A program made the position numbers and the translations under genes. DNA of 64,000 bases from Blastobasis lacticolella (lineage: Eukaryota > Arthropoda > Insecta > Lepidoptera > Blastobasidae), in contig LR990044.1 in the NCBI GenBank assembly GCA_905147135.1, positions 20,963,622-21,027,621 on the forward strand, in the 5' to 3' direction. The notes beneath the pieces are model-generated. The model ran no database searches. It saw only the letters and a list, made by a program, of their open reading frames with translations, and was not told the DNA's origin. Shown in pieces: positions 11,296-22,312 of the stretch. Position 1 is the first letter of the stretch. Each line of letters starts with the position of its first letter.

Positions 11296-12393
11296 AAACA
11301 TTATGCCAAAATCCATACACTCAAAGTAATATCAAAACCGAAAGCACTCTGTCCTTATTCATCTGTCGAGAGCAAGACAGCAAGTCAGGTCCCTAATCGA
11401 CAGTTCCAGTGAAAGTCGAAGATGAGAGTAATTGGAACGGAGCGGGAGGCGATTGGCTCTGACGGACACTTTTTCTATTAGTAAACGACTTCTGTTGAAC
11501 GCTGGAATGCTTTTATCGGCTTAAGAGCAAATTGTTTTAGGTAACCGTTTGCTTAGTGATTAGGAGCGAAATTTAAATTGGCAGCGTTTTTCTTCTGGTG
11601 GTACTTATTCTGAAATTGTAGACGTGGTTTTGAAAATGAGGATATGGAAAGTAATTTTGTGATCGATAAGTGTAAAATATGACAATAATGAAAACTATAA
11701 CATAACAACACAACAAAACTATAACAACAATTGTTATACCGTATTTCTTATAGAAAGCAGCTTACAAATTACAGTACACCACAGTACGGTGCAAACACCG
11801 TACATACGGCGCGCTGTCGAGTCAGCGCCACTTAGTTAAACCTACTTTACATAATAATTACATTTTAAAAGTGAATTAGTTGTTCACTGAATGCGTACAC
11901 ATCAACCAATAACCTAATACCACTAAATATTATATTAAAATAATAAATGTTCATATGAGGGTGTGATTAACCAGTATCAAGCAACAAAGCATACCAGCTT
12001 TCCAGTAATACCTATATGACTTAGAACACATCACCAAGATATTATCAACAATCATCCCAAGACCGTACGGCCACTATAAACCGTAGGATCTCTTTGATTT
12101 TTGTTTTAGATTAAAATATTTAAGTCTTCTTCTAAAAAAAGTAGTATAGCGGACCCTGGCAGAAGCCGAGATTGATCGCTCGGGTGATGATGATGGTTTC
12201 AGTCTTCTTTTAATAGGGCTTTGTATGAAAATACAATTTAATAGAAAATATTAATCCTGACTGTGACTCGAAATGCAGTGACTCACTCTCATTGCCTACC
12301 CACTATTTCTGTCAGCGACATTATTCTCGAATACTGACTGGCGATCGGCATTATGAACGAAATTAATCAATCATAGAGCCGTATTGAACAAAA
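11296..12393. other. no gene seen
   Basis: Unrecognised sequence. Around 11780-11830 there is a small GC-richer patch with repeated 'gtacggtg/ccgtac' words, too short to classify. Confidence 0.45.
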
Positions 12394-12740
12394 GAGCGTC
12401 GGTTGCCGAGCGGTTAGAGTATCCAACTCGTAAGCCAGAGGTTCCGGGTTCGAATCCCGCTCCGGCCATGTACCAATGACTGTTTTCTGAGTTATGTACA
12501 TTAGTTGAATACTAACCGATGCTCTTACGGTGAGGGAAAACATCGTGATGAAACCTGCACATTCAGGCGACTGGATGTGCAACCATGATCCAATCTGGTC
12601 AGGTTCCCCTGGTAGCAGGGTCATGGAGGTCAGATGGCAGTCGCTCCACTGTAATTACCTGACCTGCCAAATCCTGGATCATGGTCAAGGCGGACCTCGT
12701 GCGCGAGAGCATAACCGGGACATTAACGCCAAGATGATGA
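12394..12740 (+). mobile_element. SINE-A, full-length copy
   Basis: This is the best copy of the family. The tRNA-like head has an A box like class II tRNAs (Leu/Ser), TGCCGAGCGGTTAGAGT at about 12404-12420, and a perfect B box GGTTCGAATCC at 12447-12457, ending 'gctccggcca'. The body runs 'tgagttatgtacattag' to 'ctggtcaggttcccctgg'. The last ~60 bp (from 'aaggcggacct' to 'cgccaagatgatga') match the 3' end of the RTE-like LINE at 53847-54195. Other copies: 8350, 9986, 20131, 31268, 43091 and 58556. The two-box head points to pol III transcription, and the tail to mobilisation by the RTE partner (inference). Confidence 0.88.
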
Positions 12741-14916
12741 CTGACTAGAAAACACATTATTCCGGTATCATTTACAACACATTAACATCAAATAGACAGT
12801 TGCATTCTCTTAAAATTACCCACGGCTCTCGATTGTTGTGAACAAGTCAACCTTGGTCCATTATGTAGCAAGCTTAACAATAAACACCCAGAATTGAAAT
12901 GACCTGTCAATACTCAACCTTATCAACAAGGGACTAAGATATAAAATTACGTAGCAATCTATCCTCATGGACCAGAACAATCACTACGGCAAGACGAGGT
13001 AGTAACGTTCATAGTTTTGTGCTAAGAGGAAGTGTGGTAATTGATGATTACGGTGGGACAATAGATATACTTGGGACTGCTAAAAGCACATCCTGTTTCA
13101 AGGCGCAAATGAAACTTTTAGAAGCTTTAAACATTGACGCTCGACTTGTAATATTTTATGTCTATATTATAATTGAACAATATTGCACAATAAAGTAATA
13201 TACAAACTACTATCTAAACGAATACTTTAAACATAAATGATTACATTTTTGTATGTTTTGTTGCACCTCAAAAACTACCTAAGCAATTTTTTTTAATTCT
13301 CACGTATGCAAATATTGACATATTATCATGAGCAACATGGTTGTATTTCATTTTCAAAAAATATGTATGCTGGGGTAATATCGAAAACTACTAAACTGAG
13401 TTCGAAAATCTTTCACATAGGAAGCTATGTCATACCACCAGTATAGCCGACTATAAGCCAAAATGCGGCTGAAAACCGCGAAGGAAGATAAAACTGCAAA
13501 ATTTATTTTAAATCAATACACATTTAATTCAGTTTCAGTAATAGATAACCTTATTCTTCTATAACCATGGCCCATCAGGTATGATGTGGTCAAACACAAG
13601 CCTATTTCCGCAACAAAACTCCCTTACAAGAATTACCTCGAATTGAAAAGGAAAAGAAAATCCGAATTGGAGGCTACAAAATCCCAATAATACTGAATAC
13701 TCGAAGAATAAAGCTAATCGTGCCAACGAAGCAAACACCGTTTATATAGGGGCGGATAGAACCGCTAAATACCCAGATAGTAACCCTGTTACGAACAGCG
13801 AATCATGCGATAAAGAGTCCCCTAATAAAAAGACAAAGCATCGGATGTTATTGGACTGGGCTTATCAAGTGGCCCAAATCGGAAGAGAATTATGGACAAA
13901 CTTCCCGCTAGTTAGCAGTAACGATAATGAAGATAAGATAAAATAAAACGAGGCAGGCATTCTTGGTTTCTGTACGGGCTATTGCGGTAGATATATTATG
14001 ATAGTTTCAACGCAAATTATTATGATAGACCCCAAAACCTAAATTAGTTAGACAAGGTTAACCGCAAACTGTCTAGGTGGCAAGTAAACATGCGGGCGAA
14101 GATAAAGCATGCCTGTTTAAAAACAACTAAGAATATGTCCTTGTAAAACTTATTTATCCCTTAACACAGTGATTAGTTAGTAAAGGGATCAAATACCTTC
14201 AAAATTGGATTACTTCGCGATAAGACCGTTCTAAGGCAACTTTTAATATTTCCCCTTCAACAAAGATGAAGTTCAAATCTTTATTGGATTCCAGAAGCAA
14301 TGTTTGTTAAACGTTTTGAGCTAATAAAAGTTATATTAAGGGGGCGACTCGCGGCCGAAGGAAATGAGAGCGATGAGAGAGAGAGAAATTGGAAAACTTG
14401 TTACTGAATTACTCGGAATGAAAAAAAAGGAAAATAAATAAGGGCCCCTGAAAGTTTCCGGTGATGGTCTTATTTACCTGGGGTGAGTCTTTGATATTTG
14501 TCTCAGTGACTGTAGGGATATATTATAGATTAGTCAGTTATATATTTTGATTACTTCTGTAATGAAGACGCTACATCTATCAAAATGTAATAGATACAGG
14601 AGGAAAGTGAAGATTAGCCGAAGTGAAGACGGAAGAATAGATAAACATACATACAACCTATAATCAGGTATTAGTTGCCTAGTCAAGGAGAGTAACGAGG
14701 TCGCTAAGTATGTTACATAAACAATGAAGCAAATAAAATTATTTATTGAATCTAAAACTCATAGACTGAACACATAACAAACAAAGTTCCGATTAGACTG
14801 ACGGAAGACATAGCACCTTCGTTAATGTTATTGTTGACATTTGACTCAGATCCGACTGCATACTCTTAGTATGGTTATATACTTATATACTTCTCAATAA
14901 GACAAATAAGACTTAC
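12741..14916. other. no gene seen; minus-strand intron candidate at right edge
   Basis: No repeat or coding match was found. If the exon at 14917 is real, this DNA begins its downstream intron on the minus strand. No following exon could be identified. Confidence 0.4.
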
Positions 14917-15372
14917 CTTTTACTCCAGTTTCCGATCTCCGCGTACCGCCTGCCATTACTAGCACCGCTCCTGCGCAGTTCGCTCCTGAAGCTGTGCACC
15001 GTGTTCCCATTAGGCGTCAGAATCCCGTTCGCCGCGTTATTGTTGTTCCGTTCACGATTTCTCGGAAACGTTCCCGTGCCCGTCCCTGCCCTGAAGGTCC
15101 CGAGTTCCGGCGTCCGTTCCGGCTCAGGACTGAACTGCTGCAACGGCAGCGTCACATTCCCGCTCCAGCTCTTCCGGTTAACAGCAAAAGTCTTGAATGT
15201 CCCATTCCCATTTGTCGGGGAGGGCACCACCCCGCAAAAGCTGCTCCGGTTGTGACTGTTCTTTATGAACGCGCTGTTCTGCAACACCACTTGCGGTTTT
15301 ATCGGCACCAGAGGCGATGCCTGGTCTATTGACATCGTTACCGTCTTAACCTTCACTATCTACATTTTTATC
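14917..15372 (-). CDS. host-gene exon with N-terminal coding region, product unrecognised
   Basis: Minus-strand exon. Upstream sits an acceptor with a good pyrimidine tract ('cccttctctttgcag', exon from about 15372) and a GTTAAC branch-like site. The first in-frame ATG is at 15335 (MSIDQASPLV...). The frame runs 139 codons plus two bases and ends AAAG|GTAAGT (donor GT at 14916-14915), so the intron is phase 2. G/C is favoured at third positions, unlike the surrounding AT-rich DNA. An upstream stop (TAG just before a GTG at 15356) rules out a longer coding start in this exon. The product is hydrophilic, rich in N, S, R, P, G and T, with an AGTGTGTF stretch and an N4 run. There is no signal peptide, membrane segment or recognisable domain, so it looks disordered. 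Plus-strand frames across the same block are shadows. Confidence 0.55.
15360..15365 (-). promoter_or_regulatory. start-stop uORF (ATG-TAG) in the exon leader
   Basis: In the leader of the minus-strand exon, ATG is followed directly by TAG (15365 to 15360). It lies 24 bases before the main ATG at 15335 and its context is A-rich (ataaaaATGTAG). Start-stop elements of this kind can hold back ribosomes in known eukaryotic leaders. A role here is inference and depends on the exon being real. Confidence 0.4.
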
Positions 15373-15479
15373 TGCAAAGAGAAGGGTTCCATCGTTAACG
15401 TCTTCATTGGCCTAGTTTGACGATATCATCACCAGAGTTGCTGTGGTCGATAAATTCTGAAACGTTTATGTTGCCTTCT

Positions 15480-15690
15480 GAATTAATTCAGGACGGCCGT
15501 GACTCGTCGTTTAGCGGAGGACCGGTCGTCCACGCTTTGACAGAGTACGTTCGGCATGCCGATGCAATAATATAATGAGCCCATCGGACAATAGGGTTCA
15601 ATTTGGGTTAATGGACGTAGTTCCGCAACAGTACAGTTACTGAAACGATACACTAAACGGCACACTTGACGCGGCACTTCGATTAACTGC
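15480..15690 (-). other. GC/CpG-richer segment upstream of the exon
   Basis: It is GC-richer than its surroundings, with many CpGs, and lies directly upstream of the minus-strand exon. A 64-codon minus frame (15483-15677) has no known motif. It may be a 5' UTR exon or promoter-proximal DNA. No clear donor joins it to the exon, so no structure is proposed. Confidence 0.25.
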
Positions 15691-16810
15691 TTCTAATGTT
15701 TTGTTGACTAACGTTTTCCTTACTTCATTCAGTACTTTTGACAAGTGTCCACTGTGTAGCTTTAGGGTCAGCACTGACGATCATCCAAATGATTATCTAA
15801 ACTAGCTATGGAACTGGAATTAGAAATTACTGGTGAAGGCCATAATAGCTCTAGCAAAGCTAATGGGCCACTTAATCGCGCAATCAAATTGGCCGCATCC
15901 TCAATCAAATTTCATGTTTATTTTTAGGCCCGAGATCCGAACAGTGGCATAGATCAAGGATCAGTCAAGGTAATAAGTAACGTAAGTTATGCATAGCGTT
16001 ATATTTACGCTTATTTAAATAATTTTGTAACCTGTAACATTGTACGTATTTTAAAAATGTCTTGAAAAATGCGTCCACTTTAAGGAAGAATCCTTTCCTG
16101 GACGTATTATTTATTTCTATGGAGTTTACAATTACAATCGCCCACTGTCCTGCTTAAAGAGCAATTTTTCACAGCCCTACATACAATGCAAACTGTGACA
16201 CGTTTATTAAGAATATCCTGCATAAACCACCCACGTACTCAGTTGAACTGCATTCAGTAAAAATGTGATCTCACCTTGGCCTTCTTTAGATTACCTACAA
16301 ATTATTAGCTGCGTTTTTGCGTCGGTTCAATTTTAAGTACTCGTATGTCTAAAATATCGTAATCTAGATTTGTTCTAGGATGGCAGGCAATATGATACTT
16401 TTCCATTACTATGTTTCTACTTTAGAAATGGAAAAGTAGATGTTAGATGACGGTATTTGCTTTATAAGTACAAATGACGATACACGCGGTAAACTACTTA
16501 TAATTTAACGACGCTAAAAAGAAGACGATAATTGGTGGCTGTATACGAGTACAATGCATTTCGGCTAGTTTCAGCATACTTTTTATATACATATCGGATA
16601 GTTTCAATATAATTTTAGTATACTAAGTACCAAAACAAGCGAGAGTGTATCCTTATCAACTCCCTTTGTTTCACCCTCCGACAGCCTTGTCCCTGGACAT
16701 TAATTATCATGGTCAGTTTGGAAGTCTTGAAATAGGCTTCGAACTCAGACCGGCCTGGGAATTTCCGGGTGGCCTCGGGCCAACTATTTCTGCGGTGCGG
16801 TGCTGTCTAA
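15691..16810. other. no gene seen
   Basis: Unrecognised. One small inverted repeat, 'cttttccatt' near 16400 with its complement near 16428, has 10-bp arms. Confidence 0.4.
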
Positions 16811-16926
16811 ACTATGTCACACCTCTTATCACGTCCTGTGTGCCCAAATACCAGCACACAGGAGGATCTAATGACAGCCACCGACAATGCTGTGGATATT
16901 GCTATGTTTTGGGTCACTACATTTTA
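16811..16926 (+). mobile_element. LINE ORF C-terminus fragment (same family as 54798-55097)
   Basis: The plus frame reads TMSHLLSRPVCP... and ends TDNAVDIAMFWVTTF stop at 16926. The coding copy at 54798-55097 reads QTMEHLLSCPLCP... TDNAVAVANYWVCQI stop. The HLLS.P.CP and TDNAV..A..WV blocks and the stop position agree. An in-frame stop just upstream shows it is only a remnant. Confidence 0.7.
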
Positions 16927-18584
16927 GTGTTTGTCTTTGAACGCTAAGAAAGAAAAGGATTTACTTACACGGGTGCAACGTAGACGACGCTATACGGAGC
17001 CAAACTAACCGATGAGCATTATTTACCACCGATAGTACTTTCTACTACACTCTGAGTAATCGCGGATCTTACTAGATATTCTGGTAACCAAATATCAATA
17101 AACACTCCACCAATTCATTAGCTTCATCCGTCCATCGTGGGAAGCGTTGCGTCAGTCGCCCGGCTTATCGGCTGGCAAATCGGCACCTATAACGCTATAT
17201 CGCTTAATAGATCTCTCTTCCTTTGGAATACTAACGTAACTTTGATATAAGAATTTCCTACCATCATTGCGATAAATTAGACAAGATTATGTTTGGCAAA
17301 GATATCGCCACACCTATCTAAATAGTCTTTTTAGTGGATCACATTTCAATCTAGAGCAAACTGATAATATTCTCTCAGTAGTAACTACTTCTCGAAACTT
17401 ATCGATAATTAACGATATCCCGCCGTTTTCATAGATAAAAGTGGTATCAATGTTCTGATCTATAAAAATCTCTGCAACAGTTTTCAGATAATAGAAAGAT
17501 TAAAAAATGAATATTTAAAATTTGAGTGGTACCTCTAGAGTATTAATTAGTTCTTATGACTGGAGCCACGGTGTATATGAAGGTAGATTGGAGATGATTG
17601 ATATGTAACCCGAGATTTTGATGGCACGCGTAAATATCTACTACGATGTGTCAAAGAGTACGAACCATATATTTGGGGTATTTCCAGAATTCAGTCTAGT
17701 ATATACTATACGGGAACATATTTTACAATTCTAAGAATATGTTGTTTTTAACTGGAAATAAATGCAAAATGCGCTATACTATGGGTTTAGTGGGATATTG
17801 GTGTATTATCTTTTTTTTAAACTACATCATCATGTCCTTTAAATTAGGTTTTATTTAATTAATATCTCTGTATACCTACGACTAGTCAGTGGATCGCACT
17901 GATAAGTTAATTCCTTCATCCTAATACCAAACCACAAATATATTGAGAGAAAACTTAAAGCTTCATCGCGCCGGTGTGCTATCTAGGCTGCGCATTGGGG
18001 GTTGCGCAAGAAGTTTGCGCAACAACCTACTTCGGTGTTTCTGTTGTCGAGAGAGAGGTTGCTGATTATCATAGTGATTGGATTTGATACACTGTATTCG
18101 TATCTTGTTATTTGCTTTACACTGAGCTGTTGCGTTGTTGGGATATGGATTAAAATATACTTCGATAAAAAAGATAAAAGACAAGGATAATAATTAATAT
18201 GGCGTAAAAGGGAATATACATGCCGCTAATAAAGAAACTTCGAAAGAAAAGACACTCCAACATCACGTCTTTTGTCTTTTTACTGGTAAGAGTGTGTAGT
18301 ATACAGGTGTGTTTGATTTCTAAGTGATAGAAGTATGCTGACGCACAAAGCGCTATTCTTCAAATTCACTTTTATCTTTGACGTTATCTTTATTGTACTG
18401 ATTGCCTCCTTACTTGGCTTCTGGTTTTTCGCTAGTATAGCAAGTAACCTACCTACATGCAGTACGTTTAACGTTTTAATTAGCATTTCCAGTTTACAAA
18501 CAGCAGGTGCCTTCATCTTTTTGAAATTCGTGCATATTATATTATCTGTGATATAAACGAAACGAACATCTAAATATAAGCTCC
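16927..18584. other. no gene seen
   Basis: AT-rich, unrecognised. Short complementary frames at 17963-18190 contain no known motif. Confidence 0.4.
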
Positions 18585-18857
18585 ACAGGGCTTCGATTCT
18601 GGTACGGAAATCGTCTCAGTTGCAGTAACATTACAATTGCATCGCATGTCAAACGGGTGATTGTTATTCAAATGACAGATTTCTGTTTTCTGCAATTTCT
18701 GCAAATCTCTCAACGAAAACGTCAAAGGTCGAACAATGATTTAACTGCAATTTAACTGGGATGATGCTGGGACTGACTCTACCTCAACGTAGTTATAGTA
18801 ACATCACAGTTACATTGCAACATAATAACTACTGCATTGCACACCAGAATCGGTACC
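18585..18857 (-). mobile_element. MITE-X, copy A
   Basis: An element of about 273 bp whose ends are inverted relatives: 'gggcttcgattctggtac' on the left and, inverted on the right, 'ggtaccgattctggtg'. It holds several 'gttacattgcaa'-like words in both orientations. A second copy, inverted and with about 130 bp extra, lies at 59345-59742. It is noncoding; probably a nonautonomous DNA transposon of unknown superfamily. Confidence 0.72.
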
Positions 18858-19282
18858 AAGGCGAGAAAAAAAATAAGTAACAGCAATTTTAAAACATTTT
18901 CTAGACAAAACCTGTGAACAAACACAACATCCTCGGGTCAGAAAGAGCGCATCTAATGCTACCAGCGAGTTATTCAACAACAATTCGAGACGGCATTCTC
19001 AGTGTTAGCCACGGCTCAGTTTCGCCATATCTGCTCCGGGCTACCGGTCCGCTTTTACGATTTGTGGTTGCATTGTCTGTAATTTGATGATGGCTAAGTT
19101 GTACTTCCATACGCAATGGATGTCATGTCTTGGTGGATAATGTGCGAAGATTTATAGGTTTTGGAGAATCTCGACGTTGAAGTCGCTAGTTGGTGGGCCT
19201 TGTCTTTTATTGCATATAAGCTTACATTACATCCTTTAACTTTTTCCGTCGTAAGCTGTAAGTATATTGGTTTTGTTTTCAA
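18858..19282. other. no gene seen
   Basis: Unrecognised short stretch between MITE-X and a LINE tail. Confidence 0.4.
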
Positions 19283-19400
19283 TATTATTATTATTATACT
19301 AGCCTGAATCATCGTACTGCTGGGCAAAGGCCTCCTTCGATTCTTCCATCTTCGCGACCATGTGCCAATGTCTGCCAGTCATTTTGTTTTTAATATGATC
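19283..19400 (-). mobile_element. LINE 3' tail, 'GCAAAGGCCTCC' type
   Basis: An (ATT)n run is followed by 'gcctgaatcatcgtactgct' and 'gggcaaaggcctcc'. Read inverted it is the well-known insect LINE 3' end 'GGAGGCCTTTGCCCAGCAGT' with a simple-repeat tail (family known from memory). It is 5' truncated. Confidence 0.65.
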
Positions 19401-19519
19401 GGGATATATTAAAACGTTCTGATTCAAATTGTGTTGCATTATATAAAGCATAGCACATAAAATAAACACATTAGTGGAGTGGAAATGGAGAGAGGTTGCA
19501 GGCAAACGGGAAAAACTTT

Positions 19520-19590
19520 CTAGTTTTGAAGTGGGTATGCCACAGGTGACAAAATAACAATTTGGAACAGTTCCCAACTGGGATTCGAAC
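19520..19590. repeat. two-copy repeat, copy 1
   Basis: 'aggtgacaaaataacaattt' continuing to 'ggaacagttccc' and 'ctgggattcgaac' recurs at 22258-22312. The terminal 'gggattcgaacc' resembles an inverted B box, so this may be the head of another tRNA-derived SINE. Two partial copies are too few to be sure. Confidence 0.45.
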
Positions 19591-20130
19591 CAAACATTTA
19601 CATTTACCCGGCTTTATTCCGCGGTAAGCTGCGTGGTAATATACCTATATTAGTTTTGTTTTTGCATTAGGTTGCTTAAAAATCATAGCATATTAACATG
19701 AAACACTCCCCAAAATTTCTGTGTCTTAACCTGTCGCATCAAAATCTAAATCATCTCACTGCAAAACCAACATTGTTCCTACACGTTGAAGTCCCTAGAC
19801 AGGCATACGGTCCTTTCCCCAATAGTCGATACCTAGAGGCCGAAACCGCCGAGTCGGAATCCCAAGCGGCCATTTGCATAGCAAACGTCCCCAAGATTCT
19901 CCCCATTGTGATGTGGAACGTTCCAATAATGCTTTCGGGCTCTGAATAGAATTGGACAAGTTTTTCCTGCGAGAAATATGAGAGCGCTCATATTTCCTTA
20001 TTCTTCCGCGATAGGTTCTTGGTCGTTTTTGTTTTGGACAACTCATATTTTAAAAGTATTTTTTACGTACAACCGGGACATTAATGGCATGATTTTTTAC
20101 ATTACTAATTTTGTGGCCCTTCACACAAAA
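19591..20130. other. no gene seen
   Basis: Overlapping 83-codon frames on both strands (19698-20046) have no recognisable motif. Confidence 0.4.
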
Positions 20131-20457
20131 AATCTTGCCGTTAATATCCCGGTTGTGCTTTCGCGCATGAGGGGTCCGCCTTGACCATGATCCAGTATTT
20201 GATTGATCAGGTAATTACAAGAGCGTGACCTTGTTAACAGGGGAACCTGACCAGATTCGATTATGGTTCCAAATTCATCACCTGAACCACCACAGGTTTC
20301 GTCAGGATGTTTTCTTCTTGTCGTAAGATCATCGGTTAATGTTCAACTAATGTACATAACTCAGAAAAGAGTAATTCGTATATGTTGGCGTTGGAGTTCG
20401 AACCCGGTACATCGTGGTACGAGTCGGACTTCTTAACCATTAGGCCACCAATGCTCG
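20131..20457 (-). mobile_element. SINE-A, near full length
   Basis: Tail first on the plus strand ('aatcttgccgttaatatccc'), then the body and the inverted tRNA-like head with B box 'gttcgaacc' and A box 'aaccattaggccacca'. Indels occur in the body. No convincing TSD was found. Confidence 0.82.
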
Positions 20458-21039
20458 TGTTCCTAACATTGTGGGTAAGTAGTACTTTAAAATCTTAAGC
20501 TTATCGTCTAATCTAAACATTTGCAACTAATGGACTAACGACGAAAAAGGCGAAAAACCTGCAGGTATTGCATAGATGCCCTGTAGTAGGCCTAAGAAGC
20601 GATGGCTTTATATCGCTGAGGCGGATAGGAGAGCGGATAGGATACGAAGCGATGACACCGAAGACCGAGCGAGTGGAGAAGGAACAGTAAGAGAATGGAA
20701 CCGTGTTGAAGCTGGGAATAACAATTAGGATGATAATGATGGTGATAAAAGCAACACATATAACTTTTTAAACACTTGCCTGACATTCAACTTAACCGTC
20801 CCTCACTCATAAAGTTCACATACTAATAGGGGATCCCTTTATGGAATAGTTAATCGTTTATTAACCCTCTAATGGAGACATAACGGCAACACACGTGTGT
20901 TTACGATTGCTCCTACCGCATTCCAAAGTTTGTTAGTCATTCATCATGTTGTATGGCATTGTATGTGGCTGACAGAGTGATAGACGTTTATCGATCGAAA
21001 AAAAGAAAGCGTTACATTGCAAAACTACTAATCATATTT
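20458..21039. other. no gene seen
   Basis: Unrecognised. Confidence 0.4.
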
Positions 21040-21345
21040 TATTTAAATTCAAATACGTTTATTCGAATAAGGTTTTCACAAACACTTATAAACGTCATAC
21101 CTACATAGGTAACATAAAATTAAAATCATAATCGGCATCATAGAACGTATTTCCTTGGCTGAAACTGACCGTCCAGTCGAAACAGCCAGTAGCATGACCA
21201 CAGAAAAAAAACTCCGCAACTCCAGCGCCATATTTAACCCGTTTGCGCGATTAAGTAAATTTAAATTTAATATGATGCGCGCAGTAAACCAGCTAATATT
21301 ATTAAAGAGCCCTTGTAACAAGAGTCTCCTCAAAACCTGAAGGAG
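21040..21345 (-). mobile_element. LINE 3' end with polyadenylation-like tail
   Basis: Read on the minus strand: a degenerate coding-like region, then 'gacgtttataagtgtttgtg' and 'cgaataaacgtatttgaatt' with a terminal A/T tail. This matches the common lepidopteran LINE 3' end type 'cataagtgct..gaataaa' (memory). Frames on both strands here (21076-21340) belong to this remnant. Confidence 0.55.
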
Positions 21346-22257
21346 TCAGGACTTAACCTGTTAAATAGAAGAGAGGTCTTCAGAAGCATTAAAAATCTGT
21401 TTCTAAATAATAGTAGCTTTATTTTAATGGCGGCAAAAAACTGGCATCATGGACCATATTAATACATAATAATTTTGGACGTCTCTTATACAATAAATAA
21501 ATAAATAAATAAACGATATTCAAGTCATGTGTTTATAAGTAGGTTCATGTGTCACTATGTTGCTTCTATGCTGTGCTTCCTGCGAAAATGTTATTGAAGA
21601 CTTCGAGGTTTTGATTTATTTACTACTCTGTCTAATACCACACGATCCAAATGAAATAATAATAATCATCATGTTAATGTACAATTCTTCACCCCTTAAT
21701 ACGTCATCCACTTTAGAGCCCACATCGTAAACAAGGGTCCCAAAACCGCCAATTATGAAGGGAGCACCTGCTTTGCACCTTTCTGCCTTAATATTTGGGG
21801 CTTCATTAGCATTCAAGTTGCATGAAATGACAAGTTCCACTCCAACGGCCCAGCTGAGCTCCTTAATGACCTGTTTACTTTATCGAGTACTTTAAAATAC
21901 TTAATTATGTCTCGTTAAACGACAGCTGGGCCACATATTATGTTTTAACACGTGTTGGAATTAGCAGAGCTGAATTTGTTTTCTTATTCCGTGATTGATT
22001 GTCATCATCATCATCATCATAAATAATGGATGTTGAAACTGTCCAGTGCGCTATTGTATACAATGGACTGTTACCTCCATTACCGGAGTGGAGAGAGCTT
22101 TGTCATAGACAGGCAAGCGGGGTCCTCTACTAGGCCATAATTTTGGCGATGTTTAAACATAATAAATAACATCTTCGGATTTTATCTAAGTTGTAAGTAT
22201 ATAACATGTTTTGTATCAACTGAATGCACGTGACATACCCACATCAAAACTTTACTA
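21346..22257. other. no gene seen; (ATC)n microsatellite
   Basis: An (ATC)n run lies at about 22002-22020 and may be a retroposon tail. The adjacent 'ctgtccagtgcgctattg' text is not matched elsewhere in the window. Confidence 0.4.
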
Positions 22258-22312
22258 CAGGTAGGTGACAAAATAACAATTCGGAACAGTTCCCTACTGG
22301 GACTCGGAACTC
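22258..22312. repeat. two-copy repeat, copy 2
   Basis: 'gtaggtgacaaaataacaat' continuing to 'ggaacagttccc' and 'ctgggactcgga' is the counterpart of 19520-19590. Confidence 0.45.

Noticed and set aside
12394..12466. tRNA gene-like segment with A and B boxes
   Set aside because: It is the head of SINE-A: it continues into the SINE body, recurs in several places and does not fold as a complete tRNA.
14994..15332. Two plus-strand frames (112 and 84 codons)
   Set aside because: They are shadows of the GC-rich minus-strand exon; no plus-strand splice sites support them.
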